Shown here one piece after another: positions 7,767 to 20,100 of a DNA stretch of 64,000 nt (the first letter of the stretch is position 1; each line of letters starts with the position of its first letter). A model generated the notes under the pieces. That model was not told the DNA's origin and did no database searches. It saw only the letters and a program-made list of their open reading frames with translations. Position numbers and translations under genes: made by a program. This stretch comes from Urmitella timonensis (GTDB lineage: Bacteria; Actinomycetota; Actinomycetes; Actinomycetales; Actinomycetaceae), in contig FQLW01000006.1 in assembly GCA_900120415.1 (NCBI GenBank), forward strand, positions 806,001 through 870,000. The letters are read 5' to 3'.

Positions 7767-7810
7767 AATCTACCTACCTGGTTGATTGCCGAAACAAATA
7801 CCTTTCGCAG

Positions 7811-7884
7811 TGGGCCTAGCTGGGCTCGAACCAGCGACCTCAGTCTTATCAGGACTGCGCTCTAACCAACTGAGCTATAGGCCC
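7811..7884 (-). tRNA. tRNA-Ile (GAT)
   Basis: Acceptor GGGCCTA paired with TAGGCCC, anticodon loop containing GAT, normal D and T arms, 74 bases, CCA not encoded. Confidence 0.95.
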
Positions 7885-8019
7885 ATGATGTCCATCCGTG
7901 AACACCATTGCAGATTACAACATTCCTAACCCGGCTTTCAAACCCGGCATAGGTGCGTTTTGTCACGCCCTTTCCGAGAGTGTCATCCACCCCGAAAAAC
8001 GTTAGGAATGCCAGTAAAA

Positions 8020-8781
8020 CTACTCGTCCGTCAGCGACAATTTAACTCCGCCAACCAGCGAAGTCGCCAAGTTATAAATCAAAGCCCCCACGGTACAGAA
8101 CGCGGTAACCAAAATTACGTTGGACACTGCGATAATGGTGCTCATTGCCATAACCCGCGGCAGACGCAGATAATCAATCATGGAGGCAATCGAACCGGTG
8201 GGATCAATATCGTTAATAAAGTTCTCCACCGAGCTAAACACATTCATCGAATTCAGCAGCAGCCACACCAGCAGACCCGCCAACACCATGGCAATCCCCA
8301 AAGCTACTGACAGCAAAAACGAACCTTTCATCACCGTCCACGGGTCAATGCGGGAAACTACCAGTGAGATTTGACGTGGTTGATATTCTCCAACTTTAGA
8401 CGAGGACGCCTCATCCTGGATCGGCTCTCCCCCCTGGACAGTGGTGGCAGTATCAGCACTCGACACGCCCTTATTAGCCTGCGGAATCGAGGACCGTACC
8501 CCTGTATCTTTTCCAGGTTTATTGGGTTTCTTAACCGCCGGTTTCAAGGATTCTTCTTCCTCTAGCTCCGAAGATTCCCCGATAGTCGCACCTATTTCGG
8601 AGCGTTCCCCCTCACCGTTATCTAGCTCAGCTAACTCCGCCTGGTCGGTTAGGGGTTTGCTATCATCGGTTTTCCCATCAGTAGAATCCGAATCAACCTG
8701 CGATGATTCCACGTCCGGGTAGAGATTTCCCTCGCTCTGCTCTAGGCGAGTCTTATCTTGATCTTTATTATCTGTTGTCAT
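8020..8781 (-). CDS. DUF3566 membrane protein
   Basis: 253 residues. The first 135 or so are acidic, low-complexity and probably cytoplasmic. The rest is the DUF3566 domain: a conserved RISLVVSRIDPWTVMKGSFL entry, a hydrophobic helix (about 155-178), an amphipathic middle, and a second helix (about 212-240). This family lies directly after gyrA across actinobacteria, here 14 bases downstream, so it is likely co-transcribed with gyrBA. Its function is not established. Confidence 0.85.
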   Translation of the reverse strand: MTTDNKDQDKTRLEQSEGNLYPDVESSQVDSDSTDGKTDDSKPLTDQAELAELDNGEGERSEIGATIGESSELEEEESLKPAVKKPNKPGKDTGVRSSIPQANKGVSSADTATTVQGGEPIQDEASSSKVGEYQPRQISLVVSRIDPWTVMKGSFLLSVALGIAMVLAGLLVWLLLNSMNVFSSVENFINDIDPTGSIASMIDYLRLPRVMAMSTIIAVSNVILVTAFCTVGALIYNLATSLVGGVKLSLTDE

Positions 8782-8795
8782 TGATTAGCCTCTCG

Positions 8796-11462
8796 CTAGA
8801 GCTCGCTGGTTTCGGTTTCCAGTGCGGACACTGCCTGATTCAGTTCCTCAGACTGCGCCTCATCAGATTCACTATCGTCTGTCTTCTCATTATTTAACGC
8901 CACAGCCAAGACCGCATCCCCTTTCGCGGGACGAGTGAAAATTACCCCCTGGGTGTTGCGACCGGTACGCGGAACCTCATCCACCCGAGAACGCTGAACC
9001 TTGCCGGACTGCATAATCACCATGACTTCATCATCGTCATTAACAATCAAGGCTCCCACCAGGTCACCCCGCTCAGCCACCAGGTTCGCAACTTTTATTC
9101 CCAAACCGCCACGACCCTGGACACGGTACTCATCTACCGAGGTCCGTTTCGCGTATCCACCCTCGGTTACCACCAAAAGGTCACTGTCGGGGCGAGTAAC
9201 GGTCATTGCTAACAGATGGTCGCCCTCACGGAACTTCATTCCCCGCACCCCGGAGGTGGCGCGACCAGTAGGACGCAAAGCCTCGTCGGAAGCTAGGAAA
9301 CGTAAAGACTGCCCTCGGTGCGAAACCAGCAGCAGCTCATCGTCACCATTAACCAGTTCGGCAGAAACTACCTCGTCAGGGGCACCATCTTCCATTTCCC
9401 GCAGGTTAATCGCGATTAGCCCGCCGGTACGGTTGGAATCGTATTCGGTAAACCGGGTCTTTTTCACTAGCCCTGAGCGGGTAGCTAGTGCCAAATACTC
9501 AGCCTCATCATAGGAGCTAAAGGCCAATACCTGCGCGATTTTTTCTTCCGGTTGGAACGCTAAAAGGTTAGCTACGTGTTGCCCTTTAGAGTCGCGTCCC
9601 CCCTCGGGTAGTTCATAGGCTTTCGCCCGGTAAACCCGGCCCTTATTAGTAAAGAATGCTAGCCAGTGATGCGTGGTAGTAGTAAAGAAATGATCTACCA
9701 CGTCATCTTCACGTAGCTGCGCCCCTTTAATCCCTTTACCGCCACGTTTTTGGCTACGATACTGGTCAAGGCGGGTGCGTTTCACATAACCAGAATGGGT
9801 AATGGTGACTACCACGTCTTGTTCTTCGATTAAATCCTCAATCGACATTTCCCCAGCGAACGGCACAATCTTGGTGCGCCGCTCGTCGCCATACTTATCG
9901 ACAATCTCACCCAATTCGGTGGAAATAATTCCCCGTTGCCGCTCCGGGCGAGCCAAGATATCTTCTAAATCTTTGACCCGCTCCTCTAGTTCGGTGTGTT
10001 CATCTAGGATTTTTTGACGCTCGAGGGCGGCCAGGCGGCGCAGTTGCAAAGCCAAGATTGCATCTGCTTGGACTTCATCTACCCCGAGCAGTTCCATCAG
10101 GGCGCTACGTGCCTCATCAACTGTTGGTGATTGGCGGATAGTAGCGATTACCGCGTCTAGAGCATCTAGAGCCATCAGGTAGCCCTGTAAAATATGTAGC
10201 CGCTCTTGCGCCCTCTTCAGGCGGAAGTTAGTGCGCCGCACGATTACTTCTAACTGGTGTTTAACCCAATTGGAAATAAATCCATCAATAGATAGAGTAC
10301 GCGGAACCCCATCTACCAGCGCCAACATATTAGCGGGGAAGGAATCCTGCAACTGGGTGCGTTTATAGAGGTTATTTAGAACCACTTTAGGAACTGCGTC
10401 CCGTTTGAGCACAATCACCAGGCGCTGCCCGGAGCGATCGGAGGATTCGTCACGGATATCCGCGATGCCCTCTATTTGTCCGTCCTTTACCAGTCCGGCG
10501 ATTTTTGCCGCCAGATTATCTGGATTTACCTGGTAGGGAAGTTCGGTAACCACCAGGCAAACCCGGGAGTTGATTTCTTCTACGTTTACGATTGCCCGCT
10601 GCACGATGGAGCCGCGACCGGTGCGGTATGCCTGTTCAATCCCTTTGCGCCCTAAAATGGTGGCGCCCGTGGGGAAATCAGGTCCTTTAATCCGTTCTAT
10701 CAGGGCTTCTAGCAGTTCTTCGCGGGAAGCATCCGGATGGTCAAGCGCCCACTGTACCCCGTCGGCAACTTCGCGCATATTGTGGGGAGGAATCCGGGTT
10801 GCCATCCCCACTGCGATCCCCTCGGAGCCGTTTAATAGCAGGTAGGGTAGGCGTGCCGGTAGAACTGTGGGTTCTTGGGTGCGTCCATCATAGTTGTCTG
10901 TAAAATCGACGGTGTCTTCATCGATGTCCCGCACCATTTCCATCGCTAGGGGCGCCATTTTACATTCCGTATAGCGAGGAGCTGCCGGTCCTAGATTTCC
11001 TGGGGAACCAAAGTTTCCTTGCCCAGAAACCATCGGGTAACGCATAGCCCAGGGTTGTACTAGGCGAGCTAGCGCATCATAAACCGCGGCATCACCGTGG
11101 GGGTGGAAATGCCCCATCACGTCACCGACTACGCGCATACATTTAGAGAATCCAGAGTTGGGACGATACCCACCGTCATACATGGCATACAGAATCCGCC
11201 GGTGTACCGGTTTTAGCCCGTCACGTACCTCGGGGAGGGCGCGTCCTACGATTACGCTCATTGCATAGTCGAGGTAGGAGCGCTGCATTTCGGTCTCTAA
11301 ATCAACCTGGTTGATGTGACCTTTGGCTTGGAAGAGACCGGAGGCATTGTTTTCGTGGTTATCTACCACGGGGGTATCTCCTGCCCCGAAAGCAGCGCCG
11401 GTCGGCTGCGCCTTTTCTGGGGAGTCTGCTTGCTGGTTTTCTTGATTGTCTATTTCGCTCAT
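8796..11462 (-). CDS. gyrA: DNA gyrase subunit A
   Basis: 888 residues, cytoplasmic. With GyrB it introduces negative supercoils. A 50-residue low-complexity N-terminal extension precedes the conserved [20 protein letters not shown] start of the core. The active-site tyrosine is Tyr164 in APRYTE. The quinolone region reads [10 protein letters not shown], with Ala125 at the place of E. coli Ser83 and Asp129 at Asp87. The GyrA box QKRGGKG is present near 580. An acidic C-terminal tail (about 855-888) follows the beta-pinwheel. It begins 15 bases after gyrB and shares its transcript. Confidence 0.98.
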   Translation of the reverse strand: MSEIDNQENQQADSPEKAQPTGAAFGAGDTPVVDNHENNASGLFQAKGHINQVDLETEMQRSYLDYAMSVIVGRALPEVRDGLKPVHRRILYAMYDGGYRPNSGFSKCMRVVGDVMGHFHPHGDAAVYDALARLVQPWAMRYPMVSGQGNFGSPGNLGPAAPRYTECKMAPLAMEMVRDIDEDTVDFTDNYDGRTQEPTVLPARLPYLLLNGSEGIAVGMATRIPPHNMREVADGVQWALDHPDASREELLEALIERIKGPDFPTGATILGRKGIEQAYRTGRGSIVQRAIVNVEEINSRVCLVVTELPYQVNPDNLAAKIAGLVKDGQIEGIADIRDESSDRSGQRLVIVLKRDAVPKVVLNNLYKRTQLQDSFPANMLALVDGVPRTLSIDGFISNWVKHQLEVIVRRTNFRLKRAQERLHILQGYLMALDALDAVIATIRQSPTVDEARSALMELLGVDEVQADAILALQLRRLAALERQKILDEHTELEERVKDLEDILARPERQRGIISTELGEIVDKYGDERRTKIVPFAGEMSIEDLIEEQDVVVTITHSGYVKRTRLDQYRSQKRGGKGIKGAQLREDDVVDHFFTTTTHHWLAFFTNKGRVYRAKAYELPEGGRDSKGQHVANLLAFQPEEKIAQVLAFSSYDEAEYLALATRSGLVKKTRFTEYDSNRTGGLIAINLREMEDGAPDEVVSAELVNGDDELLLVSHRGQSLRFLASDEALRPTGRATSGVRGMKFREGDHLLAMTVTRPDSDLLVVTEGGYAKRTSVDEYRVQGRGGLGIKVANLVAERGDLVGALIVNDDDEVMVIMQSGKVQRSRVDEVPRTGRNTQGVIFTRPAKGDAVLAVALNNEKTDDSESDEAQSEELNQAVSALETETSEL

Positions 11463-11477
11463 TTTCTTGCCTGTCCC

Positions 11478-13502
11478 TTAAATATCCAAGAAGCGCACGT
11501 CAGTGGCGTTACGTTGAATGAAAGCTCGCCGTGATTCCACGTCCTCGCCCATTAGCATCGAGAAAACCTCATCGGCACTGGCGGCCTCGGATAAGGTTAC
11601 CTGTTTGAGCATCCTATCTTCGGGGTTCATAGTGGTTTCCCACAGTTCTTGGGGATTCATTTCCCCGAGCCCTTTATAGCGTTGCACCCCGCCCTCTTTC
11701 GGGAGACGCTTGCCATCGGTTTTGCCGCTTTCTAGATATTGGTCACGTTGGCGATCGGAGAACACGAATTGGTGCGGTGCGTTCGACCATTTTAGCCGGT
11801 AAAGCGGGGGGCAAGCGATAAATACGTGCCCTTTTTCAATTAGAGGACGCATATAGCGGAACAGCAATGTCAGCAGCAAAGTGGCGATATGCTGGCCGTC
11901 CACATCGGCGTCCGCCATAATCACTATCGCGTTATAGCGCAGCTTGGAGATGTCAAAATCTTCCCCAATACCGGTACCGAACGCGGTGATTAGGGACTGG
12001 ATTTCTTGACTGGAAAGGGCGCGATCTAGACGCGCTTTTTCTACGTTTAGGATTTTTCCTCGAATCGGCAGGATTGCCTGGTGAGCCGGGTCGCGTCCTT
12101 GCACGGCCGAGCCTCCTGCGGAGTCGCCCTCTACGATGTAGATTTCGCATTCGGAGGCATCACGGGAGGAGCAATCCCGCAGTTTACCCGGCATAGAGAC
12201 GGATTCGAGGGCGGATTTGCGCCGGGTTGCTTCCCGGGCTTTGCGCGCTGCTACCCGCGCGGTCGCCGCCTGCTGTGCTTTTACCAGGATCGCTTTCGCG
12301 TCCATGGGATGCGCGTCTAACCAGTCACCCAGTTTGGAATAAACCTGCTGTTGGACGAAGGTTCGCGCCTCAGTGTTTCCCAGTTTGGTTTTGGTCTGCC
12401 CCTCGAACTGAGGCTCGGTGAGTTTCACCGAGATTACGGCGGTTAAACCTTCGCGGATATCGTCACCGGTTAGGTTTTGATCTTTATCTTTGAGGATGCC
12501 CTTATCGCGGGCATATTTATTCATCAAGCTGGTGAGGGCGGAGCGGAAACCTTCCTCGTGGGTTCCGCCCTCGGTGGTGTTAATAGTGTTCGCGTAGGTG
12601 TGTACGGACTCGGAATAGGCGGTGGTCCATTGCAACGAGATTTCTAGGCTGATGGAGGAATCTTCGTTTACTGCCTCAAAATCAATGATGTCAGGGTTGA
12701 TAACCTCAGCTTTTTTGGAGTGGTTAATGAACTCTACATAGTCGCGTAAACCGTTTTCGTACATGAATGATACTCGCCGGAATCCGGGAACTGGATCATC
12801 CGCGGTTCCTTGCGCATCGCCGGTCACCAGATCACCGGCATCGGTAGCCTCTGGGCGTTCATCGGTGAGGGTGATGCGCAGCCCCTTGTTCAGGAAGGCC
12901 ATCTGCTGGAAGCGTTGCCGCAAAATCTCGAAACTGAAAGTAGTGGTCTCAAAGATTTCCGGGTCCGGATAGAAAGTTTGCTGCGTTCCGGTTTGGTCGG
13001 TTTCTTCCCCGCGTTCTAGTTCGGTGAGGGGATGCCCGCCATTGCCGAAGGATTGTCGCCAGGCGTAGCCTTGCCGTTTCACCACGGTATCCATCCGGGT
13101 TGAAAGGGCGTTTACTACCGACACGCCTACCCCGTGTAGACCACCGGAGACTGCGTAGCCTCCGGAGCCAAATTTTCCACCGGCGTGCAGAATAGTCATT
13201 ACTACTTCGACCGTGGGGCGTTTTTCGGTGGGATGGATATCCACCGGGATTCCGCGACCGTTGTCGCTGACCCGCACCCCGCCGTCTGCCTGGAGGGCGA
13301 CCTCGATATGGTTGCAATAGCCGGCCAAGGCTTCATCAACGGAGTTGTCTACCACCTCGTATACCAGGTGGTGCAGACCGCGCTCCCCGGTTGAACCGAT
13401 ATACATACCGGGACGTTTGCGTACTGCCTCTAGTCCCTCTAATACTGTGATGTCGTCCGCGCCGTATTCGTGCTGGACTTGCTGCTCACCCAGATCAGCC
13501 AC
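11478..13502 (-). CDS. gyrB: DNA gyrase subunit B
   Basis: 674 residues. The GHKL ATPase domain has [22 protein letters not shown] and [15 protein letters not shown]; the TOPRIM region has EGDSAGGSA and the DADVDG metal site; [19 protein letters not shown] closes the protein. This is the ATP-driven partner of GyrA. It starts the gyrB-gyrA-DUF3566 transcript. A TAGAAT hexamer lies about 110 bases upstream on the coding strand, but no matching -35 is clear. Confidence 0.98.
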   Translation of the reverse strand: MADLGEQQVQHEYGADDITVLEGLEAVRKRPGMYIGSTGERGLHHLVYEVVDNSVDEALAGYCNHIEVALQADGGVRVSDNGRGIPVDIHPTEKRPTVEVVMTILHAGGKFGSGGYAVSGGLHGVGVSVVNALSTRMDTVVKRQGYAWRQSFGNGGHPLTELERGEETDQTGTQQTFYPDPEIFETTTFSFEILRQRFQQMAFLNKGLRITLTDERPEATDAGDLVTGDAQGTADDPVPGFRRVSFMYENGLRDYVEFINHSKKAEVINPDIIDFEAVNEDSSISLEISLQWTTAYSESVHTYANTINTTEGGTHEEGFRSALTSLMNKYARDKGILKDKDQNLTGDDIREGLTAVISVKLTEPQFEGQTKTKLGNTEARTFVQQQVYSKLGDWLDAHPMDAKAILVKAQQAATARVAARKAREATRRKSALESVSMPGKLRDCSSRDASECEIYIVEGDSAGGSAVQGRDPAHQAILPIRGKILNVEKARLDRALSSQEIQSLITAFGTGIGEDFDISKLRYNAIVIMADADVDGQHIATLLLTLLFRYMRPLIEKGHVFIACPPLYRLKWSNAPHQFVFSDRQRDQYLESGKTDGKRLPKEGGVQRYKGLGEMNPQELWETTMNPEDRMLKQVTLSEAASADEVFSMLMGEDVESRRAFIQRNATDVRFLDI

Positions 13503-13710
13503 CTGCTGAATCTCCTTGACCTAGTTCGCTGGCCCCGAGCCGGTTATTCCCGACCAGTGGGCGCTGTTCACCCCAGGGCATTCACGCCGAAAATCTGGCG
13601 CTCACTGACCCTATTCTACCGTGAAAGCCTCAAAAACCCACATTTTACGGCTTCAACCCAGTTTTCGGGGGAAAGTCACTTTTTTACTTTCGGCGCGCCT
13701 AACGCAAAAT
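13503..13710. other. gyrB upstream region
   Basis: No gene. It carries the gyrB promoter region, with a possible -10 TAGAAT near 13612-13618 on the minus strand; the rest is unremarkable. Confidence 0.3.
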
Positions 13711-13878
13711 TCAGGAGGACGCACCAGCTCCTGCTAGTTTTCCGGAAATACTTAAGGTCTGGGTTTTATTTGAAGCTTCAGACGTTCCGGTGGCGTTATC
13801 AGAGCCGCAGGCGGCCAAGCTGGTTGCTGAAAGGGCAAGACCAGCGATAATAGCTAAAGATTTAATGCTCTTGCGCAT
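13711..13878 (-). pseudogene. pstS: Truncated PstS-like phosphate-binding lipoprotein
   Basis: 55 residues: basic start, hydrophobic helix and lipobox LAAC (Cys24), then a Ser/Thr-rich linker ending ...SGKLAGAGASS before a TGA. LxGAGAS is the beginning of mature PstS, the periplasmic phosphate-binding protein, so the coding part of the protein has been lost just as it starts. No continuation is seen downstream in other frames. Could also be a recycled lipoprotein leader. Calling it a pstS fragment rests on a short motif. Confidence 0.55.
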
Positions 13879-13991
13879 ATCTTTCCTTCGATTCTTTTTG
13901 ATCTTTCATTGACACTTGCAAGGTAAGTCAAAAAGTTAACGCCGCTCTGACCGCAAGGTTAATTCTTGGTTAATTTTTCAGTTCCCAAAGA

Positions 13992-14025
13992 TTTTGGGCC
14001 GGCAGGATTTCCTGCCGGCCCAAAA
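13992..14025. terminator. Perfect 15-bp hairpin
   Basis: 13992-14006 pairs fully with 14011-14025; T-rich on one side and A-rich on the other, so it could work in both directions. It lies about 75 bases beyond the stop of the large glycosidase gene. Confidence 0.8.
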
Positions 14026-14101
14026 CATTGCCCAAAAACTTATGGGCAGTAGCCCAAACTTATTTCATCTGGGATTCTTCCGCTGGAATACCACCCTTTA
14101 T

Positions 14102-17100
14102 CTACTGCTTAGAGGTTTTACGTCGTTGCAGATAAATAGCTGCCCCGGTCAGGGTGAACATTACCGCTAGCAGTAGGCTAGTTGGCGAGGCTCCGCTGCG
14201 GGAAAGGTCTTGAGAACCCTGGGTACCTTTTTGACTACTCCCTTTAGGTGGAACCGGTTTTTGGCTCTGTTTACCAGTATCCGGTTTATCGATGGGGAGG
14301 GGTTGTTCTGGTTTATCCGTAGGCTTGGGAGCCGGAGGATTGTCTCCTGGAGTGGGCTGAGAACAAGGAACGATTGCGGGAATAGTGAATTCCCAAGTTT
14401 GCTCAGCTCCGGGAGCTAGCAGGTATCCGGGCTGCAAAACTGCTTTTACCTGCACACTATTACCGTTAGTTACCTGTTGATATTCGGCTACGCCCTCTAG
14501 CAGTTTCGGTAATACTACCTGAGCCTTTTCCCCACATTTCACCTGGTCAGCACTTTGGAGACTGGGAGCCAAGGGAGTGACGGTTTTTGCGTCAGACAGG
14601 ACATAAACATGTCCAGCTTGGGTTTTAAACTGAATATGTTCATTATCCAGAACCGTTAAATCAACCAGTTTATTGGTGGTTTGGTCTAGGATTTTTTGTT
14701 TTCCGGCATCAGTAAATCGCAGTACCGCATCTTTTCCTTGATTCGATTTAATCTGCAAAACATTGATTTTGCCGGACTGCCATTGCATCGCAACCTCAAA
14801 GTTGCCACGAGCTACTAGACCACTCACGCTGCCTTTCCCGCTCCAGGCATCGGGTAGAGCCGGTAACAGATTCATGTAATTGTGGTATTTCGTTCCATCT
14901 TTCGTATAGGTGGAGTTGGACTGCAAAAGCATTTCATTAATACCAGAGGTGTTACCGAAGTTTCCGTCAATCTGGAATGGGGGATGGGCATCAAACAGGT
15001 TGGGGTACATAGCTTGTTTAAGCTGTTTTTCCACCAATTGGTAGGCATGATTTCCGTCCCCGGTTCGTGCCCAGGAGTTAATGCGTTGTCCTACTCCCCA
15101 CCCGGTTGCATCATCACCGCGCTGACGCATACTGTATTTGGCTGCTTCCATATATTTCGCGTTATCAACGGTAATCAAGTCACCGGGGAATAACCCTAAT
15201 AAATGGGACATATGACGATGATTCTTCTGATAGCTGGGAATATTAGTCCCATCTGCTTTTTTGCCTAATTGTCCCTCAAAGAACCATTCCTTTATTTGAC
15301 CACTGTCACCTACCTCTATCGGTTTAAGCAAAGAGATAGCGCATTCAAATGACCGGTTGGACTGCGTAGACACAAAATTACCAGCATCATCTTTATTCCA
15401 GTTATCGGCTTTACATTCCCCACTACCTTTAACCAGGTTTTGGTCTTTACCTAGGACTTGGGCAGCTTCGATAGCATCATTTAACAGTTGCCAGACCAGC
15501 GTAGACTCATAGGCATTGCCATCAGTTCCCTGCGGACCGTGCTCGGGTGAATAAGCCACCCCGGTAGTTAAGCATTCGCTGCCGTCAGCAGCTTTCTGGC
15601 TGCCTTTGTGCAACATATAGTTCACATAGAACTGCGCTTCTTCTTTCAGTAACGGATAGATAGTGTCCTCTAAGAGTTGTTTATCGCCACTAAACTCGTA
15701 TGCCTCGTACACGTTTTGCAACAGCCAAGGCATTGCAGCCGGGCTCCAGCCCCAAGAAAAGTCCTTACCGGGGGCGGTCCAACCGTAGGCGGTGTTCTCG
15801 GTATGCGCCATATACCCTGCTCCCTGCCCGATGGGGGCATCCGGTTTGGAGGAAGCACCAGCATAGGTTTTAGCTGTCACCCTGCCGGGTTTCACTAAAG
15901 ATTTCGCATAGCTAATCATGGGGGTTGCTAGCTCTGCCATATTCGCCGAATAGGTCGGCCAATAGTTCATTTGCAGATTCACGTTCATATGGAAATCTGC
16001 TCCCCACGGAGTTTTACCGTGAGCATTATCGTCAGCGGTGCTTGACCAGATTCCTTGCAGGTTCGAGGGCAGCTGACTGTTTTCGCGCGAGGAGCCGATA
16101 GTTAGGTAGCGTCCATAGTTATAGACCAACACCTCTAAAGCCCGTTTTTGCTTTTCATCGGCGCTTCCAGCTTTATAGGCTTGCAATAGTTTGTCGGTAG
16201 CTAACGCACCGTCTCCGTAGGTGGGGTCTTGTCCTAAATCAAGTTTTACCCGGTTGTAGATGCTTTGATGATCTGCGATATGATCCTTCTTGACCTGCGC
16301 ATATCCTTTATTAGCTGCTTTTTGCACGTTTGCAGCCAAGCGGGTATCTAGCGCTTTCGCGTCCTCCCCGTTTCGATAGCTGGGGTAAGTGTTTTGATAA
16401 TTGGTTCCCGCAGCGATATACAACGTCACGGCACCAGCATCTGAAATCTTTAATGCTTTTCCGTCATCAGAGCTAACGCTTCCCTCAGCGCCCTCTACAA
16501 CTGCCTTTATCTTCGCGTTATAGAGCAAACCGTTGTTACCCAAAGCGCCCTTAACTGTCAAGGTATCCCCGGTGACCGTGGTGGTTTCCCCTTTCTTAGT
16601 GAACCCGCTGTTAGTTGGGAAAGTGACTTTAAGGTTCAAGGCTTTGGCTTGGCTGGCAGTCAAACGAACCACCATAACGTTATCCGGGTTGGAAACCCAG
16701 AATTCTCGTTTGTAATCTACTTGACCGGAACGGAAACTAACATTTGCTTTCCCCTCTGATAGATTCAGGCTGCGCTCATAGTTTTCTGCCGGTTGTGTAC
16801 CTAAACCGTAATCAATATAGATATTGCCCCAGTTTTGGTATGAGCCCTGTTCGGCAGCATTTTCACCCCCGGTCAGATTGGAGGGATTAACAGTTTGCGC
16901 ACCTTGTTCTAGCTTCTGGTTAAGCTCACGTAAAGTGGCGCCATTTCTGCCTTTAGAGTCGTTATTGCCGCCTTTATAGGACGCGCTGGTACCAGGACCA
17001 CCCGTCCACAGGGTTTCTTCGTTAAAGGTGATTCGCTCTTTGGCGATTTCACCCCAAACAGTGCCGCCAACTTTACCGTTTCCAATAGGTAGGGTGTGGC

Positions 17101-20100
17101 GCTGCCATTTGTCGTCATCTCCTTTAACTGTTCCGTCAGCGATATTTCCATCTGCGGTTTGCGAGGCGGGCTGGCCGTACCAAAGAACGTCACTTCCTCG
17201 ATTATCACCGGGGGTATCAACGCTATCTTTGCCCACGTAAACATGGAAAGTGGTTGCAACCTTGGGGTTTTCTTTAAGCGTGACTTTAATCGGGTAACTT
17301 CCGACGTTCTTCCCATCAAACGCGGACGAATCTAAAACATATTTATCCGCAGATAATACGGTTTTCGTTCCGGCAGCGGTTTCAATTTTAGTTACTTCGA
17401 TACCGCTGGCATCAAAGCTCTGCCCAACTTGGTAACGGATTTTTGGATTCTTGGTTACCTCAATAGTGAAAGGCGGTTGCTCAACTGTCATCAACAGCTG
17501 GGGAGCCATATCCTGCTTAGCCCCCTGCAAAGCCCCGTTCGCGCCCTCGTAAGAAGCAAAGCGAATCTCGTTACCTTTATTCTCTTGTAGGGCGAAGGTA
17601 ATGCTCTTATGTCCGGCCTTAATCTGGGAAGCCACAATTTCAGTAACATCTACGGTTACTTCTTTAGTGTTAGCGGTCACTATTTTTATGGCGTCGCCCG
17701 TATAGGTGGTGTTACCGAACTCGAAAGCGCCAGAGGTCGCAATCTTTGCGTTATCACTGCTAAAACTAGGACGAGTTGCCCAAGTAGCACTGCTCGGGGG
17801 ACAACTGCTGGCCTGATTCGTGCATTTTTGGGTATCAACTGCCATGACGCTAATCGAAGTCGTATCGGTTGCCCGCGGAGAGCCTCTAAAGCCCACGTAA
17901 GTTAGCTTCAAAACCGCCTTTTGCGGTGCTTCCTCGTATTTAGTTAAATCAAAGGACAATAACCCCATTTTCGCGTCAGTACCGTCACTAACGTCACTTG
18001 AAACAAACTTTTCCCCAAAAACACCGTAATTAGTGCCGGGACGCAAAGCCCCAATATAGGGTTTGGCCGCCATAGAAGTTACTTTTTCGTTCTGCCATGA
18101 CTGCAAGGTTGTATCAGCACTGGTGTAAACCGAGTTGGTAACCGTAGCTGGCTTCGGCTGGCTAGGTTCGGTGGAAGTATTTGTAAACTTGCCTTCCCAG
18201 CTCCAGTCACCTGGAGCCAATTCCCAACCGGGGGCTGCTGTTGCAGTGATTTGTACGGTAGTAGTTCCGTTGGTTACTTTGTGAACCCCGGGCGCAACTT
18301 CATTGCCATTAATCAGGTATCGAACACCCTCAATTTTGGGAATAGTATAGGTGTCGTTATCGGAGCCATCTTTATCGGTGAAGGTTGGAGCCTCAGGAGT
18401 GGCAGTGACGTAGCTTCCCTTAACATCAAGTTCGGCAGCTCCAGCAAATGCTTGGCTATTTTGAGCCGAAATAGCAGTAAATCTTATGTATTTAGCTCTA
18501 TGAGTGGCATCAAAATTGATAGTTGCCGGCTTTCCGTCGGTTAAAGTGCCCTGCGCTGCTGGGTTCCATTTATTGGAATCCAAAGAATACTCGACCCGAT
18601 ATTCTTTGACTATCCCGTTAGCGGGATAAGCATCTTGGCGGGGAGTGTACTTCAATGCAGAAACATCTGCTATTTTCCCTAAATCTATTTGTAACCAGTG
18701 CGGCATAGGTTTTACTCCACCACTATAGGCAGAATGCCACTGGGTATCCAGATTGTTGTCGCAGGCATGTTTTGGCCAACCACTGTTACCATTGTTTTCG
18801 CCCGTGGCTTCATAGTCAGAGGCGGAACATTTCCAGTTTTCTTGGTCTAACCACTCACTCTTGCCAGCTGTACCCCAAGCTCTAAGCTCGGCCGCTCCGG
18901 CAAATGCCTGCCCGTTTTGTGCACTTTTAGCCGTTAATTTGAAATATCGGAACTCTTGTTTGTCTTTCGGTATTTCTATAGCTTTTTCTTCTTTGTCATT
19001 TGCGAAAGTTCCGTCGGTTACGACAGTTTGCCAGTTATTTCCATCTTTTGAAACAGCTAAATCATACGTCTTGATATCGCCGTTATTACCTCCGCTTTGG
19101 CGAGGCAAGTAGGTCAAACGACAAACTTGATTTAACCGCCCCATATCAACTGTTGCGCTGTGAGGATACTGCGCAATGGCAGGATCCCAAGCGGTATGCC
19201 AAATCGTATTAGGATTATTGTCGATTGCGTATCGACCGAGGTCTTTCTCGTTTCCAGTAGCTTGTTCAGAATCGACTGTTATTTCCCAATCGCTTTGCGA
19301 TATTTGCTGATAGCAGGGGTCTACCTTTGGTTTTTCAGATTGAGTAGGCTCTTCATTGGTAGGTCTACCCTCAAATAACAACACCTCAAATGGTTTCAAT
19401 TGAATGTAATAAGGTTTATTGTCTATAACCCAAGAGTTCGTTTTATCATCCCGCTCGGTAAACTTAAATCGAGTAGCTTGACCACCAGGTATCTGCAAAT
19501 CTGAAACAGCAGTAATAGCTATATACTTTGGCTGGTTGCTCGGATTTCGAACCGAAATCATTGCTCTGGCATCATCCGCGCTAGTTCCTGGATTATGCCA
19601 GGCAGCTGTCCCGTATACTTCCCCTTTTCCTGGAGAACCGCCTATCCAGTGCGTATCGGTAAGTAAATCAACATTTTGCCGAGCCCATTTCGCATTTTTG
19701 GCTATTTCGTCCCATGCAAATTTAGCGTTATCTGCTCCTATATTTTTAGCGTTAAAAAGGGTATTACGAAGATAAAGCTCTTGTAACCCAATCCCCATAG
19801 AGAAGAAATTCTTCAAATCGTTAGAGAAAGCGGTTCTCACCGATTTATTGGAAAAATCATGTGGCTGATTTGGTACTTGCCCATCAGTTCTGTCAGAAAA
19901 AATCACGCCATGATTCATAACCGAATTTATCGGAACCAGCGGATTCTCGACAATCATATTCTGATATACTTGCTGGTCACGATAGTTTACATATTTTTCT
20001 TGCGAATTTCCTTGTCCGGTTTGACCGGCATCATTTCCATCACGATAGATAGAATCTGCATACCAGAACCAGTAGGGTGATCCCCAGGTTCCAACGGTGG

